A DNA stretch of 64,000 nt from FEN-1297 sp021817845. GTDB taxonomy: Bacteria; Bacteroidota; Ignavibacteria; Ignavibacteriales; Ignavibacteriaceae. Position 1 is the first letter of the stretch; the number at the start of each line of letters is the position of its first letter. Position numbers and translations under genes: made by a program. Below, in pieces: positions 54,158 through 63,200 of this stretch. The notes beneath the pieces are model-generated. The model made no database searches. It had not been told where the DNA came from and worked only from the letters and a program-made list of their open reading frames with translations. The stretch spans positions 1 through 64,000 of the forward strand of contig JAKAFW010000003.1 in the NCBI GenBank assembly GCA_021817845.1, given 5' to 3'.

Positions 54158-54610
54158 ATGAAAAGACTCACCATTTTGTTTTTTACATTAGTATTAATTG
54201 CTGGATGTTCTGACCCAATTAAAACAGATCTTGCTGAATATACAAGAGCTATTCAACCTTTAACAACCACGGAAGCAAGCGTAATTAACAGATGGAATTC
54301 TGTTTCAGGGAAAAGTTATGTTAACGACAGCTATATGTATCAGGCACTTGATGACTATATAATAGACACATATTCCCAATTTGTAGATGGGTTAAAGAAA
54401 ATAAAACCACAGACAAATGAAGTAAAATCTTTAAATGATCTTTATATTCAAGCAACCGAAAAACAATTACAAGGCTATCGAATGATGAAAGACGGACTTG
54501 AAAAAAGAAACAAAGACATTATGAATAATGCCTACAAATTACTTACAGACGGCAGAACTGAAGAAAATAACTGGGCTAATCAATTGGAGAATCTTTTAAA
54601 GAAACATTAA
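54158..54610 (+). CDS. Small helical lipoprotein, unknown function
   Basis: This 150-residue protein has a lipoprotein signal (TLVLIAGCSDP) and a helical, charged C-terminal region (AYKLLTDGRTEENNWANQLE). I recognise no family. The AAAGGG ribosome site before the ATG and the clean lipobox support it as a real gene. It is divergent from the C1 peptidase, with about 180 bases between them. Confidence 0.75.
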   Translation: MKRLTILFFTLVLIAGCSDPIKTDLAEYTRAIQPLTTTEASVINRWNSVSGKSYVNDSYMYQALDDYIIDTYSQFVDGLKKIKPQTNEVKSLNDLYIQATEKQLQGYRMMKDGLEKRNKDIMNNAYKLLTDGRTEENNWANQLENLLKKH

Positions 54611-54788
54611 AACATTTGCTTTCAACTGTGTTGTATGAGTCATTTCATTAAATAGAATTCATTTATTTTTATTATTGAGTTAATTTAAATAACACTAATA
54701 TTTTAACCTCTGCTTTATTTTAACAAGTTTTTTAGAAGTATCCTTATTACGAACACTGTCTTAAAAAATTAAAACCTAAAGGATTATT

Positions 54789-55052
54789 TTGACTGGAAAT
54801 TTATTCGGATATTTTGCTGCAGCTTGCACTACAATAGCTTTTATTCCACAAGCTATTAAAGTGCATAAGACTAAAGAAATTCAGGACATCTCCCTTGGAA
54901 TGTTTGCGCTTACTACAATAGGCGTATTGTTGTGGTTCATTTATGGAATTATGATTTCATCACTTCCTGTAATTATCGCAAATTTCATTACATTTATACT
55001 CTCACTTTATATTTTTATAATGAAAATTAAACTCGACCACCCCAAAACATAA
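54789..55052 (+). CDS. SemiSWEET-type sugar transporter
   Basis: This 87-residue protein has three membrane helices and the PQ-loop-like motif AFIPQAIKVHKTKEIQDIS, followed by SLGMFALTTIGVLLWFIYGI, typical of SemiSWEETs. Two such chains assemble into a transporter for sugars or other small solutes in both directions. It starts at TTG 54789 with AAAGGA ten bases upstream. It is the shortest well-supported gene in the window and shows no change from the family's length. Confidence 0.9.
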   Translation: MTGNLFGYFAAACTTIAFIPQAIKVHKTKEIQDISLGMFALTTIGVLLWFIYGIMISSLPVIIANFITFILSLYIFIMKIKLDHPKT

Positions 55053-55090
55053 TTAAACTATTTTGTCCAAGTTTCCTCAATGATTAGAAC

Positions 55091-55252
55091 TTACTTTTTT
55101 TTAGGCCAGTACAGGATACCTCCGCCTGAATCAATAAATTTTAGGTTATTGTAATGCTTCAAGGGAAAAGTTACATTTTGTAAAAAATAGTATAGATAAA
55201 AATTCTCCATAATATAAGCTACTTGATCTATTGATTTCGAAGCAATCAACAA
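55091..55252 (-). CDS. Possible small protein or gene remnant, 53 residues
   Basis: The 314-base gap between the SemiSWEET and IDH genes contains a minus-strand frame. From the TTG at 55252 it gives about 53 residues, and from the ATG at 55210 39 residues. The composition looks coding-like (KFIDSGGGILYWPKKK end, SIDQVAYIMENFYLYYFL middle), but no ribosome site is clear and I recognise no family. It may be a remnant of a longer gene. Confidence 0.3.
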   Translation of the reverse strand: MLIASKSIDQVAYIMENFYLYYFLQNVTFPLKHYNNLKFIDSGGGILYWPKKK

Positions 55253-55366
55253 TTTAAAGGTCTAACATTGAAAAATATCTTTTAATAATTCTTAAAGATT
55301 CAGTATTTTAGCATTTAATTATAAAACTTATAATATCATTTCTCTAAAAATAGGTGAGTATAACTA

Positions 55367-57592
55367 ATGGAAACAAAAATAATATGGACCAAAATCGATG
55401 AAGCCCCGGCTCTTGCAACTTATTGTTTGCTGCCTGTAGTAAAATCCTTCTTAAAAGGAACAGGTATCGTAGTTGAGCAAAAAAATATATCTCTTGCCGG
55501 TAGAATCCTTGCGAACTTTCCCGATAACTTAACTTCTGATCAAAAAATACCGGATTATCTAGCTGAATTAGGAGAACTAACACAAAACCCCGACGCTAAC
55601 ATAATAAAGCTTCCAAACATCAGCGCATCAATTCCTCAACTCCATGCCGCAATAAAAGAATTGCAGGATAAAGGTTATAAGATTCCTGATTACCCTGAAG
55701 ATCCAAAAAACGAAGAAGAGAATGCAATTAAGACTAGGTACGCTAAAGTGTTGGGTTCTGCAGTTAATCCGGTTTTAAGAGAAGGTAATTCGGATAGGCG
55801 TGCGGCAGCTTCGGTTAAAGAATTTGCTAAAAAATATCCTAATAAAATGATGAAGCCATGGCCTAAATCAGGTTCAAAAACCCGGGTTGTGTATATGAGC
55901 CAAAAAGATTTTTACGGTACCGAAAAATCTGTTACTTTAACAAAAGAAGATTTAGTTAAGATTGAATACGTTGATCCTAAAGGCAATGTGACTGTGTTAA
56001 AAGAAAAACTTAAACTTCTTCCCGGTGAAATAATTGATGCTTCGATTATGAATGTTAAGGAGTTAAGAAAATTCTACGCCGAACAAATTAAGGAAGCAAA
56101 AAAAGATAATGTGCTTCTTTCACTGCATCTTAAAGCTACGATGATGAAAATATCCGACCCTATAATGTTCGGTCATGCAGTTTGGGTTTACTATAAAGAT
56201 GCGCTCGAAAAACATGAAAATGTTCTTAAAGAAATCGGTGCTAATTTAAACAACGGTCTTATGGATGTACTGGAAAAAATAAAGAAACTTCCTGAAGAAA
56301 AAAGACAAGAAATTGAAGCCGATATTAATAAGGTCTATGAATACCAGCCGCAGCTTGCAATGGTTGATTCTAGGACAGGTAAAACTAATCTTCATGTGCC
56401 TAATGATGTAATTGTTGATGCTTCAATGCCTAATGTCGTTAGGGACGGCGGAAAGATGTGGAACCGTAAAGATGAGCTTCAAGATTGTATTGCAATGATC
56501 CCGGACCGGTGCTATGCTACAATTTATGAAGAGATTATTGAGAACGCCAAAGCTAATGGTCAGTTCGATCCGGCAACTATGGGTGCAGTTTCCAATGTCG
56601 GGTTGATGGCGCAGAAAGCTGAAGAATATGGTTCGCATGATAAGACCTTTGAGGCTAAAGGAGATGGAATTATTCGAGTTGTAAGTTCTTCCGGTGAAAC
56701 TTTACTTGAGCAGCAAGTTGAATCAGGAGACATTTTCAGAGTGTGTCAAGCTAAAGATGAAGCGATTAAAGATTGGGTAAAGCTTGCGGTACACCGTGCT
56801 AAAGTTTCTTCTACTCCGGCAATTTTCTGGCTTGATGAGAACAGAGCACACGATAGAGAGATTATGGCAAAAGTTAAAAAGTATTTGCCGGAATATGATA
56901 CCAAGGGACTTGAAATTAAAATCCTTAATCCTGTAGATGCAATGAAATATACTCTGGAAAGAGTCAGAAAAGGATTAGACACAATTTCTGTTACCGGAAA
57001 TGTGCTTCGCGATTATTTAACTGATTTATTCCCGATCCTTGAATTGGGAACAAGTGCAAGGATGCTTTCTATTATACCATTATTAAAAGGTGGGGGATTA
57101 TTTGAAACGGGTGCTGGAGGTTCGGCGCCTAAACATGTTCAGCAATTAATTAAAGAGAACCATTTGAGGTGGGACTCACTAGGCGAATATTGTGCTCTTG
57201 TCCCTTCGTTCGAAATGATTGCTGAAAAAACTGGAAATACCAAAGCCGCACTTTTAGCCGAAACTCTGGATATTGCAATCGGTAAATACTTGGAAAACGG
57301 CTGCTATCCTTCACGCAAAGCAGGCGAGATTGATAACAGAGGCGGTTCCTTCTATCTTGCCTTATACTGGGCTCAGGCATTAGCCGAACAAAATAAAGAC
57401 TCTGAATTAAAATCACGTTTCTCCAAAATGTTCGAAGAGCTGAAAAAATATGATGCGAAAATCATAAATGATATGATTTCTATACAAGGAAATCCAGTAG
57501 ACCTCGGAGGCTATTATTTACTTGATGAAATAAAAACTTCTGCGGTTATGCGCCCCAGCTCAACATTTAATAAAATAATTGAGGAAATGTAA
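55367..57592 (+). CDS. NADP-dependent isocitrate dehydrogenase, monomeric type
   Basis: This 741-residue protein is the monomeric (IDH-II) class that turns isocitrate to 2-oxoglutarate with NADP in the cytoplasm. It begins KIIWTKIDEAPALATY and contains motifs such as SDRRAAASVKEFAKKYP, KATMMKISDPIMFGH and ETGAGGSAPKHVQQ, which are specific to the class. The length is normal (about 740). It stands alone and is closed by a rho-independent terminator 40 bases after the stop. Confidence 0.97.
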   Translation: METKIIWTKIDEAPALATYCLLPVVKSFLKGTGIVVEQKNISLAGRILANFPDNLTSDQKIPDYLAELGELTQNPDANIIKLPNISASIPQLHAAIKELQDKGYKIPDYPEDPKNEEENAIKTRYAKVLGSAVNPVLREGNSDRRAAASVKEFAKKYPNKMMKPWPKSGSKTRVVYMSQKDFYGTEKSVTLTKEDLVKIEYVDPKGNVTVLKEKLKLLPGEIIDASIMNVKELRKFYAEQIKEAKKDNVLLSLHLKATMMKISDPIMFGHAVWVYYKDALEKHENVLKEIGANLNNGLMDVLEKIKKLPEEKRQEIEADINKVYEYQPQLAMVDSRTGKTNLHVPNDVIVDASMPNVVRDGGKMWNRKDELQDCIAMIPDRCYATIYEEIIENAKANGQFDPATMGAVSNVGLMAQKAEEYGSHDKTFEAKGDGIIRVVSSSGETLLEQQVESGDIFRVCQAKDEAIKDWVKLAVHRAKVSSTPAIFWLDENRAHDREIMAKVKKYLPEYDTKGLEIKILNPVDAMKYTLERVRKGLDTISVTGNVLRDYLTDLFPILELGTSARMLSIIPLLKGGGLFETGAGGSAPKHVQQLIKENHLRWDSLGEYCALVPSFEMIAEKTGNTKAALLAETLDIAIGKYLENGCYPSRKAGEIDNRGGSFYLALYWAQALAEQNKDSELKSRFSKMFEELKKYDAKIINDMISIQGNPVDLGGYYLLDEIKTSAVMRPSSTFNKIIEEM

Positions 57593-57631
57593 TTACCCGT
57601 TCTAAGTAAGAAGCTGTTTCAAGTTTATTAG

Positions 57632-57668
57632 CGGATGGAGAAATATTCCCCATCCGTTTTTTATTTTT
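57632..57668 (+). terminator. Rho-independent terminator after isocitrate dehydrogenase
   Basis: A perfect 7-bp stem CGGATGG / CCATCCG (57632-57638 and 57650-57656) is followed by a T-rich run (TTTTTTATTTTT). Confidence 0.88.
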
Positions 57669-57748
57669 AGAATCAAAAATAATACAGGATAATTATAATA
57701 TCCGAATCTCATTTGTTACAATTATATTAAACAATAAACGAGTTATTC

Positions 57749-57946
57749 CTAAATATTTCTAACTTCTTCAACTTCTTTTTCACTGTAATTAAATTTTATC
57801 TTTAGTTTATTCCGGAGTTCTCCAAGAATAAAATTTGAGGTAAATAAGGTATGATTGTATATGCTCATTTCGAATACTTCATGGCAAATTCCTTGAGGCG
57901 AGATGAATGCCGCTATGAGGACGTTCGTATCAAGAATAATAGTCAT
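57749..57946 (-). pseudogene. Truncated PIN-domain toxin
   Basis: This 65-residue product has the PIN-domain start with the first metal-binding Asp (TIILDTNVLIAAFISP) and the second acidic residue in LGELRNKL, but it stops at EVRNI, where family members continue for about 70 more residues with the remaining acidic sites. No extension is visible in any frame after the stop. The toxin is therefore probably inactive. Its start overlaps the antitoxin gene by four bases. Confidence 0.75.
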
Positions 57947-58161
57947 GAAACTACTTTAAATATGTCATCATCTGTTTTATAACCTTGTGCTTTTGCGCCT
58001 GGCGACAGCTTCTTTCGTAAAGCTCTAAACCGTCTAACGAATAAATAATTTTCTATTGCCTTTTTTATAAGCTCGTTTTTAGATAAGCCTTCTTCCTCGA
58101 TTAATAATTCCAATTCATTATTCAGCTTTCCCGGCAGCTCAAACTCAATTCTTTGTTTCAT
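57943..58161 (-). CDS. Ribbon-helix-helix antitoxin
   Basis: This 72-residue protein has the RHH pattern: a beta strand (RIEFELPGKLNNEL), two helices (EEEGLSKNELIKKAIENYL), then a basic tail (RRFRALRKKLSPGAK) that usually wraps the PIN toxin. An AAGGAAG ribosome site precedes the ATG. It forms a toxin-antitoxin pair with the PIN gene that overlaps it, but that gene is truncated. Confidence 0.8.
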   Translation of the reverse strand: MKQRIEFELPGKLNNELELLIEEEGLSKNELIKKAIENYLFVRRFRALRKKLSPGAKAQGYKTDDDIFKVVS

Positions 58162-58340
58162 AATATCTTCCTTTCTTATAATGGAAAGTTACATAAATTA
58201 TTGAAAAGTTTCTATGAAGATTATTATTTCACTTCATCAGAACAAACTTCTTTACGATAGCTTTCCCTCAATGAAGAAATATAAATCAAAACTAAATGAT
58301 TAATTCACCTTACGCAAGTTAGCTTATGCTGTAACCTCAG

Positions 58341-58363
58341 CATTTAGAGGCTGTGTGAAAATT
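58341..58363. repeat. Solo end of the MITE-like element
   Basis: CATTTAGAGGCTGTGTGAAA is the same as the left end of the element at 58432-58571, without a matching right end nearby. It may be a leftover end or target of a deleted copy. Confidence 0.55.
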
Positions 58364-58431
58364 CAGAAGTGATGAATAAATATTTTAATTATGGATTTAA
58401 AATATGACTACATTAATATGTTTTTTTATTG

Positions 58432-58571
58432 CCCCGACATTTAGAGGCTGTGTGAAAATCAGTTCCAAAATTATAAATTTTCATTGTACTGAATATTAAA
58501 GCTTTTAAATGCAAATAATTAAATATTTATTCGCCGATTTTGAATTATCACACAGCCTCTTTATGTCGGGG
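58432..58571. mobile_element. MITE-like element with 13-bp TIRs in a palindromic target
   Basis: AGAGGCTGTGTGA (58443-58455) is matched perfectly by TCACACAGCCTCT (58548-58560). Outside it, CCCCGACAT (58432-58440) mirrors ATGTCGGGG (58563-58571) across TT. The core of 118 bases codes for nothing. The ends resemble those of IS1182-type elements, which often insert into palindromes. It may be a non-autonomous copy of such an element, whose transposase is not in this window. Confidence 0.6.
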
Positions 58572-58594
58572 TGAAATGAACTCCAATAAATACC

Positions 58595-58635
58595 GGGCTT
58601 CAGCCCCATTTGTGCTATTTATGTGGCTAAAGCCA
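58595..58635. repeat. Pair of REP-like short palindromes
   Basis: GGGCTTCAGCCC (58595-58606) and TGGCTAAAGCCA (58624-58635) lie 17 bases apart, in the pattern of REP/BIME-type repeats linked to RAYT transposases in some genomes. No RAYT gene is present here. Confidence 0.55.
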
Positions 58636-58657
58636 TAACTATCTTTTTTACAATAAT

Positions 58658-58697
58658 CCCCGTCATAAACCTGCCTGACCGGTAGGCAGGTGGCGGG
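58658..58697. repeat. Nested palindromic repeat, copy 1
   Basis: ACCTGCCT-GACCGGT-AGGCAGGT (58669-58691) sits inside a second pairing of CCCCG and CGGGG. A related palindrome lies at 59154-59174. Confidence 0.65.
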
Positions 58698-58726
58698 GCA
58701 ATTAATGAATAAATTTTAAGTAATAA

Positions 58727-59032
58727 AAGCTAAAATGGCTTTTTCAATTTCATGAATTAGTACATTGGACCGGACACAAAAGCCGCTTAAACCGGCAGCT
58801 CACACACGATATAAAAGACGATGATTACAGCTTTGAAGAACTAATCGCAGAAATCGGAAGCTCATATTTATGCGGACTATGCGGAATAGAAAACACACTA
58901 AACAACAGCGCAGCATATTTGAATGGATGGTCAAAGATAGGGAAGATGGATAAATCATTTATTCCCAAAGCAGCAATTCAGGCACAAAAAGCAGTCAACT
59001 ATTTAATCAACAAAACCGAAGAGGCCGCTTAA
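58727..59032 (+). pseudogene. 5'-truncated ArdC-like antirestriction protein
   Basis: In frame and open from 58727, with no start codon, the sequence encodes the C-terminal third of an ArdC-type protein. The zinc-binding motif FHELVHWTGHKSRLNR lies near the left edge, then EELIAEIGSSYLC with its conserved Glu, then LNNSAAYLNGW and AAIQAQKAVNYLI before a normal stop. ArdC proteins of plasmids and integrative elements are about 300 residues, so the N-terminal DNA-binding domain is missing. It is a good marker of a lost mobile element. The frame is too short and start-less to be picked up as an ordinary gene. Confidence 0.82.
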
Positions 59033-59059
59033 ATGCGGCTCTTCCCGGAGGGCAATAAA

Positions 59060-59278
59060 ATGAACGACCTAAAAACCCTTTTTGACGAGTGCGAGAAAAA
59101 TAATTGGATCCCACAGCACGACTGTAAAAAGAACCTCAAAATAATCTCTCAAACCTGCCTGCCGGTCAGGCAGGCCCACTCAGTAAATTCAAGTCATAAT
59201 ATAGTTATTGCACAGACCAAACAATGCAAAATTTGCGGAAAGAAATTTGAAGAGACAGACCCAAACGGTATAAAGTAA
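59060..59278 (+). CDS. Small protein of a mobile-element remnant
   Basis: This 72-residue frame starts at an ATG with a GGAGGG ribosome site, 28 bases after the ArdC-like remnant stops. The N-terminal NDLKTLFDECEKNNWIP is followed by a part translated from a 21-bp palindromic repeat (59154-59174, giving TCLPVRQA), and the C-terminus has a CxxC motif (QCKICGKKFEET) that could bind zinc. The palindrome inside the frame suggests decay of the original gene or an in-frame insertion. The function is unknown. Confidence 0.45.
   Translation: MNDLKTLFDECEKNNWIPQHDCKKNLKIISQTCLPVRQAHSVNSSHNIVIAQTKQCKICGKKFEETDPNGIK
59154..59174. repeat. Palindromic repeat, copy 2, inside a coding frame
   Basis: CCTGCCTG-CCGGT-CAGGCAGG is a 21-base hairpin related to 58669-58691. 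It lies in the middle of a small protein frame, keeping it open. Confidence 0.65.
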
Positions 59279-59414
59279 AATCATCTCAAAAGGGAAGAGA
59301 ATAAAATGAAAATCATTAGAATCTTAGATATCATCATAGGGATCAAAAACTCATCCGCCGCGAGTTGTCTCTTTGTTTTTCCCCCTTGTCACTAAAGTTT
59401 TAAGCATTTCCAAT
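59279..59414. other. Short intergenic region after the mobile-element remnant
   Basis: The gap contains a possible short frame from an ATG at about 59306 (MKIIRILDIIIGIK) that is likely a truncated gene start. I see nothing else. Confidence 0.3.
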
Positions 59415-59990
59415 TTATAGTGATATAGATATCCCTCCGTTAATTCCAAACCATGAAAATGTTTGGTTAGAGCCGGAATCATTAAGATTAGATTCTTTAG
59501 CGTTGATATCTATTGCAATTATTCCCGGAGGAAGATTATACCTAAATCCAACTATCGGTGAATAAATAAAGTTTGAACCGTAAGTAGCACCAGCTAAAGT
59601 AGAACTTGAAAATACAATACCTGCATCAATTCCGATATAAGGCTCTAAACCAAATCCGGGAATATTTAGAAAGAATTTAGGACCGAGAGTAACAGGTATT
59701 GAATACATATTAATTCCATTACCAAATTCGTGCAGCCCGCTATTGGAATAGCTGTATTGTGTTTTATATGCCCAATTATCATATCCTATCGATAGCGAAA
59801 TCCCAACAGGAATTATAGGAATTGAATAATCAATAGACGCTGAGACTCCATAACCATTATTAACAAGATTACTAAAATTACCAACCGGGATTTGTATCCC
59901 GCCGTTTAATGTAAAGCCAACTTGAGCGAAAGTTAAATTAAAGTTAAACAGAACTGCAGCAAGCAACATAACAGGGAATAATTTTTTCAT
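59415..59990 (-). CDS. Outer-membrane beta-barrel protein, porin-like
   Basis: This 191-residue protein has a signal peptide (MKKLFPVMLLAAVLF, ending near TFAQVG) and alternating amphipathic strands with Gly/Tyr turns (GVSASIDYSIPIIPVG, GIDAGIVFSSSTLAG), ending in GINGGISISL. It is likely a small outer-membrane barrel. An AAGGAG site precedes its ATG. No specific family is recognised. It is transcribed alone. Confidence 0.8.
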   Translation of the reverse strand: MKKLFPVMLLAAVLFNFNLTFAQVGFTLNGGIQIPVGNFSNLVNNGYGVSASIDYSIPIIPVGISLSIGYDNWAYKTQYSYSNSGLHEFGNGINMYSIPVTLGPKFFLNIPGFGLEPYIGIDAGIVFSSSTLAGATYGSNFIYSPIVGFRYNLPPGIIAIDINAKESNLNDSGSNQTFSWFGINGGISISL

Positions 59991-60205
59991 AATGAATCTC
60001 CTTCAGATAAGTAATGTTAGTCCCACATAATTTTAGGACACTTCTAAAAACTAAGTAAAATAAAGAAAAAGTCAAAAAAATATTGTTATATTAATAAACC
60101 CAATAACAATAAATGGGCATACTTTAATAAATATAAAATCACCGGTTGAACATTCTTAATTCTTATTTATGAATAAAGATTAAAATCTGTTGAAAGTGCA
60201 TTACT

Positions 60206-63200
60206 CTAATTTTTTTCTACGGATGGAACTGTAAAATAAAATGTACTTCCGATATTTTCCTGGCTCTTAATCCAGATTTTACCGCCATGATTCTCTACAA
60301 ATTCTTTGCAAAGTAATAAACCCAAACCGGTACTTGGTTCCCCGTCGGTTCCAGGCTTTCTTACTTTCTCATCTAACTTAAATAATTTATTAACATCATT
60401 TTCCGATATGCCAATTCCTGTATCCGTTACAGATACTTCAACCATATTATCATTTATTTCTTTAGCTGAAATTGTAACCTTCCCGTCTGTCGTCGTAAAC
60501 TTAACTGCATTCGACAATAAATTTCTTACAACTGTATTTAGCATCTTTTCATCTGCATTGACTCTGATGGAATCAGAAATGTTATTTTCTAATGTAATCC
60601 CTTTTTGACTCGCCCTCTGTGCTATATTTTCATAGCTCTGTCCAACAATTTCCGAAAGCTGCCATTCTTGAGGTGCAAAGTTTATAGTTCCTTTTTGCAT
60701 CTGAGACCATTCTAATAAATTTTGAAGAAGCTTATATAGACTGTTTGCAGATTTATTTAGGTCATTACTAATATTGGTAAGTTCTGTTTTTGATAAGATA
60801 TTAATTTCTTCAACCATTATTTCGGTTAACCCAATAAAGCCTTGAAACGGACTGCGTAAATCGTGTGCGATGATAGAGAAGAACTTATCCTTTTCCGAAT
60901 TCAATTTTTCAAGCTTTTCAACCAGCATATTTTTTTGAGATAGATTTTCTTCAATCACATCCTTTGATAACTTCAATTCCTCGTTGAGCTTTACTAGTTC
61001 AATTTCAGTTAATTTCTGCTCAGTGATATCAATAATAAAATTCAATGTTGCAGCTTCACCTTTCCATGTAAACTTAACGCTGCCCATTTCTACCCAGCAT
61101 AATGAATTATCTTTTTTCAACATTCTAAATTGATATCGTTGTTCTGCATTTCCCCCGGTTATAGTTTTATTATGATTTGCTAATATTAGGTCTCTATCTT
61201 TTTGATAAACGAATTCAAAAAAGTTCATATTAAGAAGTTCTTCGTAACTGTACCCAGTAATCTCCAGCATCATAGGATTGAAATAACTGAGCTTGCTTTT
61301 CTGAATTACAACAATACCTTCCCGCGCTGTTTCGAATAAAAGTCTGTATTGAAGTTCACTCTCATACAAAGCAGCTTCCGCGCGTTTGCGTTCGTTAATA
61401 TCGGTGAACATTGCAAATGATCCAGCAAAATTACCGGCGGTATCCAAAATTGTTTTTGCCGAAACAAGCATCCAGTATCTTTGCCCGTCTTTTCTTTTAA
61501 AACATCTTTCATAAACAGTGTCTTTACCAAGCGCACGATTTTTCATTTGAACATAATGCTCGCTTAGTTGATCTTCAGCTAAGAAAGTTTCAATTTTTTG
61601 GCCAAGCATTTCTTCCACAGTATATCCAAGCATTGTTGCCATTTGCCTGTTTATAAAATTTATTCTCGTATCACTGCCAAAAGATAAGATACCTTCATTT
61701 GCAGTTTCAACAATCCTGCGGTACTTTTCTTCGCTTTCCTGCAATGCTGCTTCCATGTGTTTGCGTTTATTAATATCGGTAAACATTCCAAACGATCCTG
61801 CAAATTTGCCGTCTGAATCTGTTATTGCTTTTGCAGAGACTAGCATCCAATGCCTCTGCCCATCTTTTCTTAAAAAACATCTCTCATATACTGCATTTTT
61901 TCCCTGTGCACGTATTTTTGATTGCACTTTGTCATCAGTTAATTGATCTTCAGGCAAGAATGATTCATACTTCCTGCCAAGCATTTCTTCGACTGTATAT
62001 CCGAGCATTGTAGCCAATTGCTGGTTTACAAAGATTAGACATCTATCGCTGTCCACTTGCAAAATTCCTTCGATGGCAGTTTCAACAATCCTGCGGTATC
62101 TTTCTTCACTTTCCTGAAGTGCCGCTTCTGTCTTTTTTCGATCGTTAATATCGGTAAACATTCCGAACGATCCCGCAATCTTGCCTTCGGAATTTGTTAT
62201 AGCTTTTGCAGAAACCAGCATCCAGTATCTCTGTCCGTCTTTTCTTAAAAAGCATCTTTCGTAAAAGGCATTTTTTCCCTGAGCACGAATTTTCGCCTGC
62301 GCTTTGTCTTCCATTAATTGATCTTCAGGCAGGAAAGATTCATACTTTTTACCAAGCATTTCTTCAATCGTATATCCAAGCATTGTAGCCAATTGCTGGT
62401 TTACAAAGTTCAACCGTCTCTCGCTGTCTAAAGATAAAATCCCTTCAATAGCAGTTTCAACAATTCTGCGGTATCTTTCTTCACTCTCTTGAAGTGCTGC
62501 TTCCATCTGTTTGCGTGCGTTAATATCGGTAAACATTCCGAACGAACCTGCAAACTTACCTCCGGAATCTGTTATTGATTTTGCCGAAACCAGCATCCAA
62601 TATCTTTGACCGTCTTTTCTTAAAAAACATCTTTCATACACAGCATTTTTTCCCTGTGCGCGAATTTTTGATTGTGATTTGTCTTCAGTTAATTGATCTT
62701 CAGGTAAGAACGATTCATACTTCCTGCCGAGCATTTCTTCAATCGTATATCCAAGCATTGTAGCCAATTGCTGATTTACAAAGGTTAGCCGTCTATCGCT
62801 GTCCAATTGTAAAATACCTTCGTTAGCAGTTTCTACTATCCTGCGGTACCTCTCTTCACTTTCCTGCAGTGCCTCCTCTGCCAGTTTGCGTTCATTAATA
62901 TCGGTAAATATTCCGAACGATCCCGCAAATTTACCTTCTGAATCTGTTATTGATTTTGCTGAAACAAGTGTCCAGTGTCTTTGTCCATCTTTCCTTAAAA
63001 AGCATCTTTCATATATTGCATTTTTCCCTTTTGCCCGTATTTGCGACTGCAATTTGTCTTCATTTAATTGATCTTCCGGCATAAATGATTCATACTTTTT
63101 GTCGAGCATTTCTTCAGCTGAGTATCCAAGCATTGCAGCCATCTGCCGGTTTACAAAGGTTAGCCGTCTATCAGTGTCCAACGATAAAATTCCCTCAATT

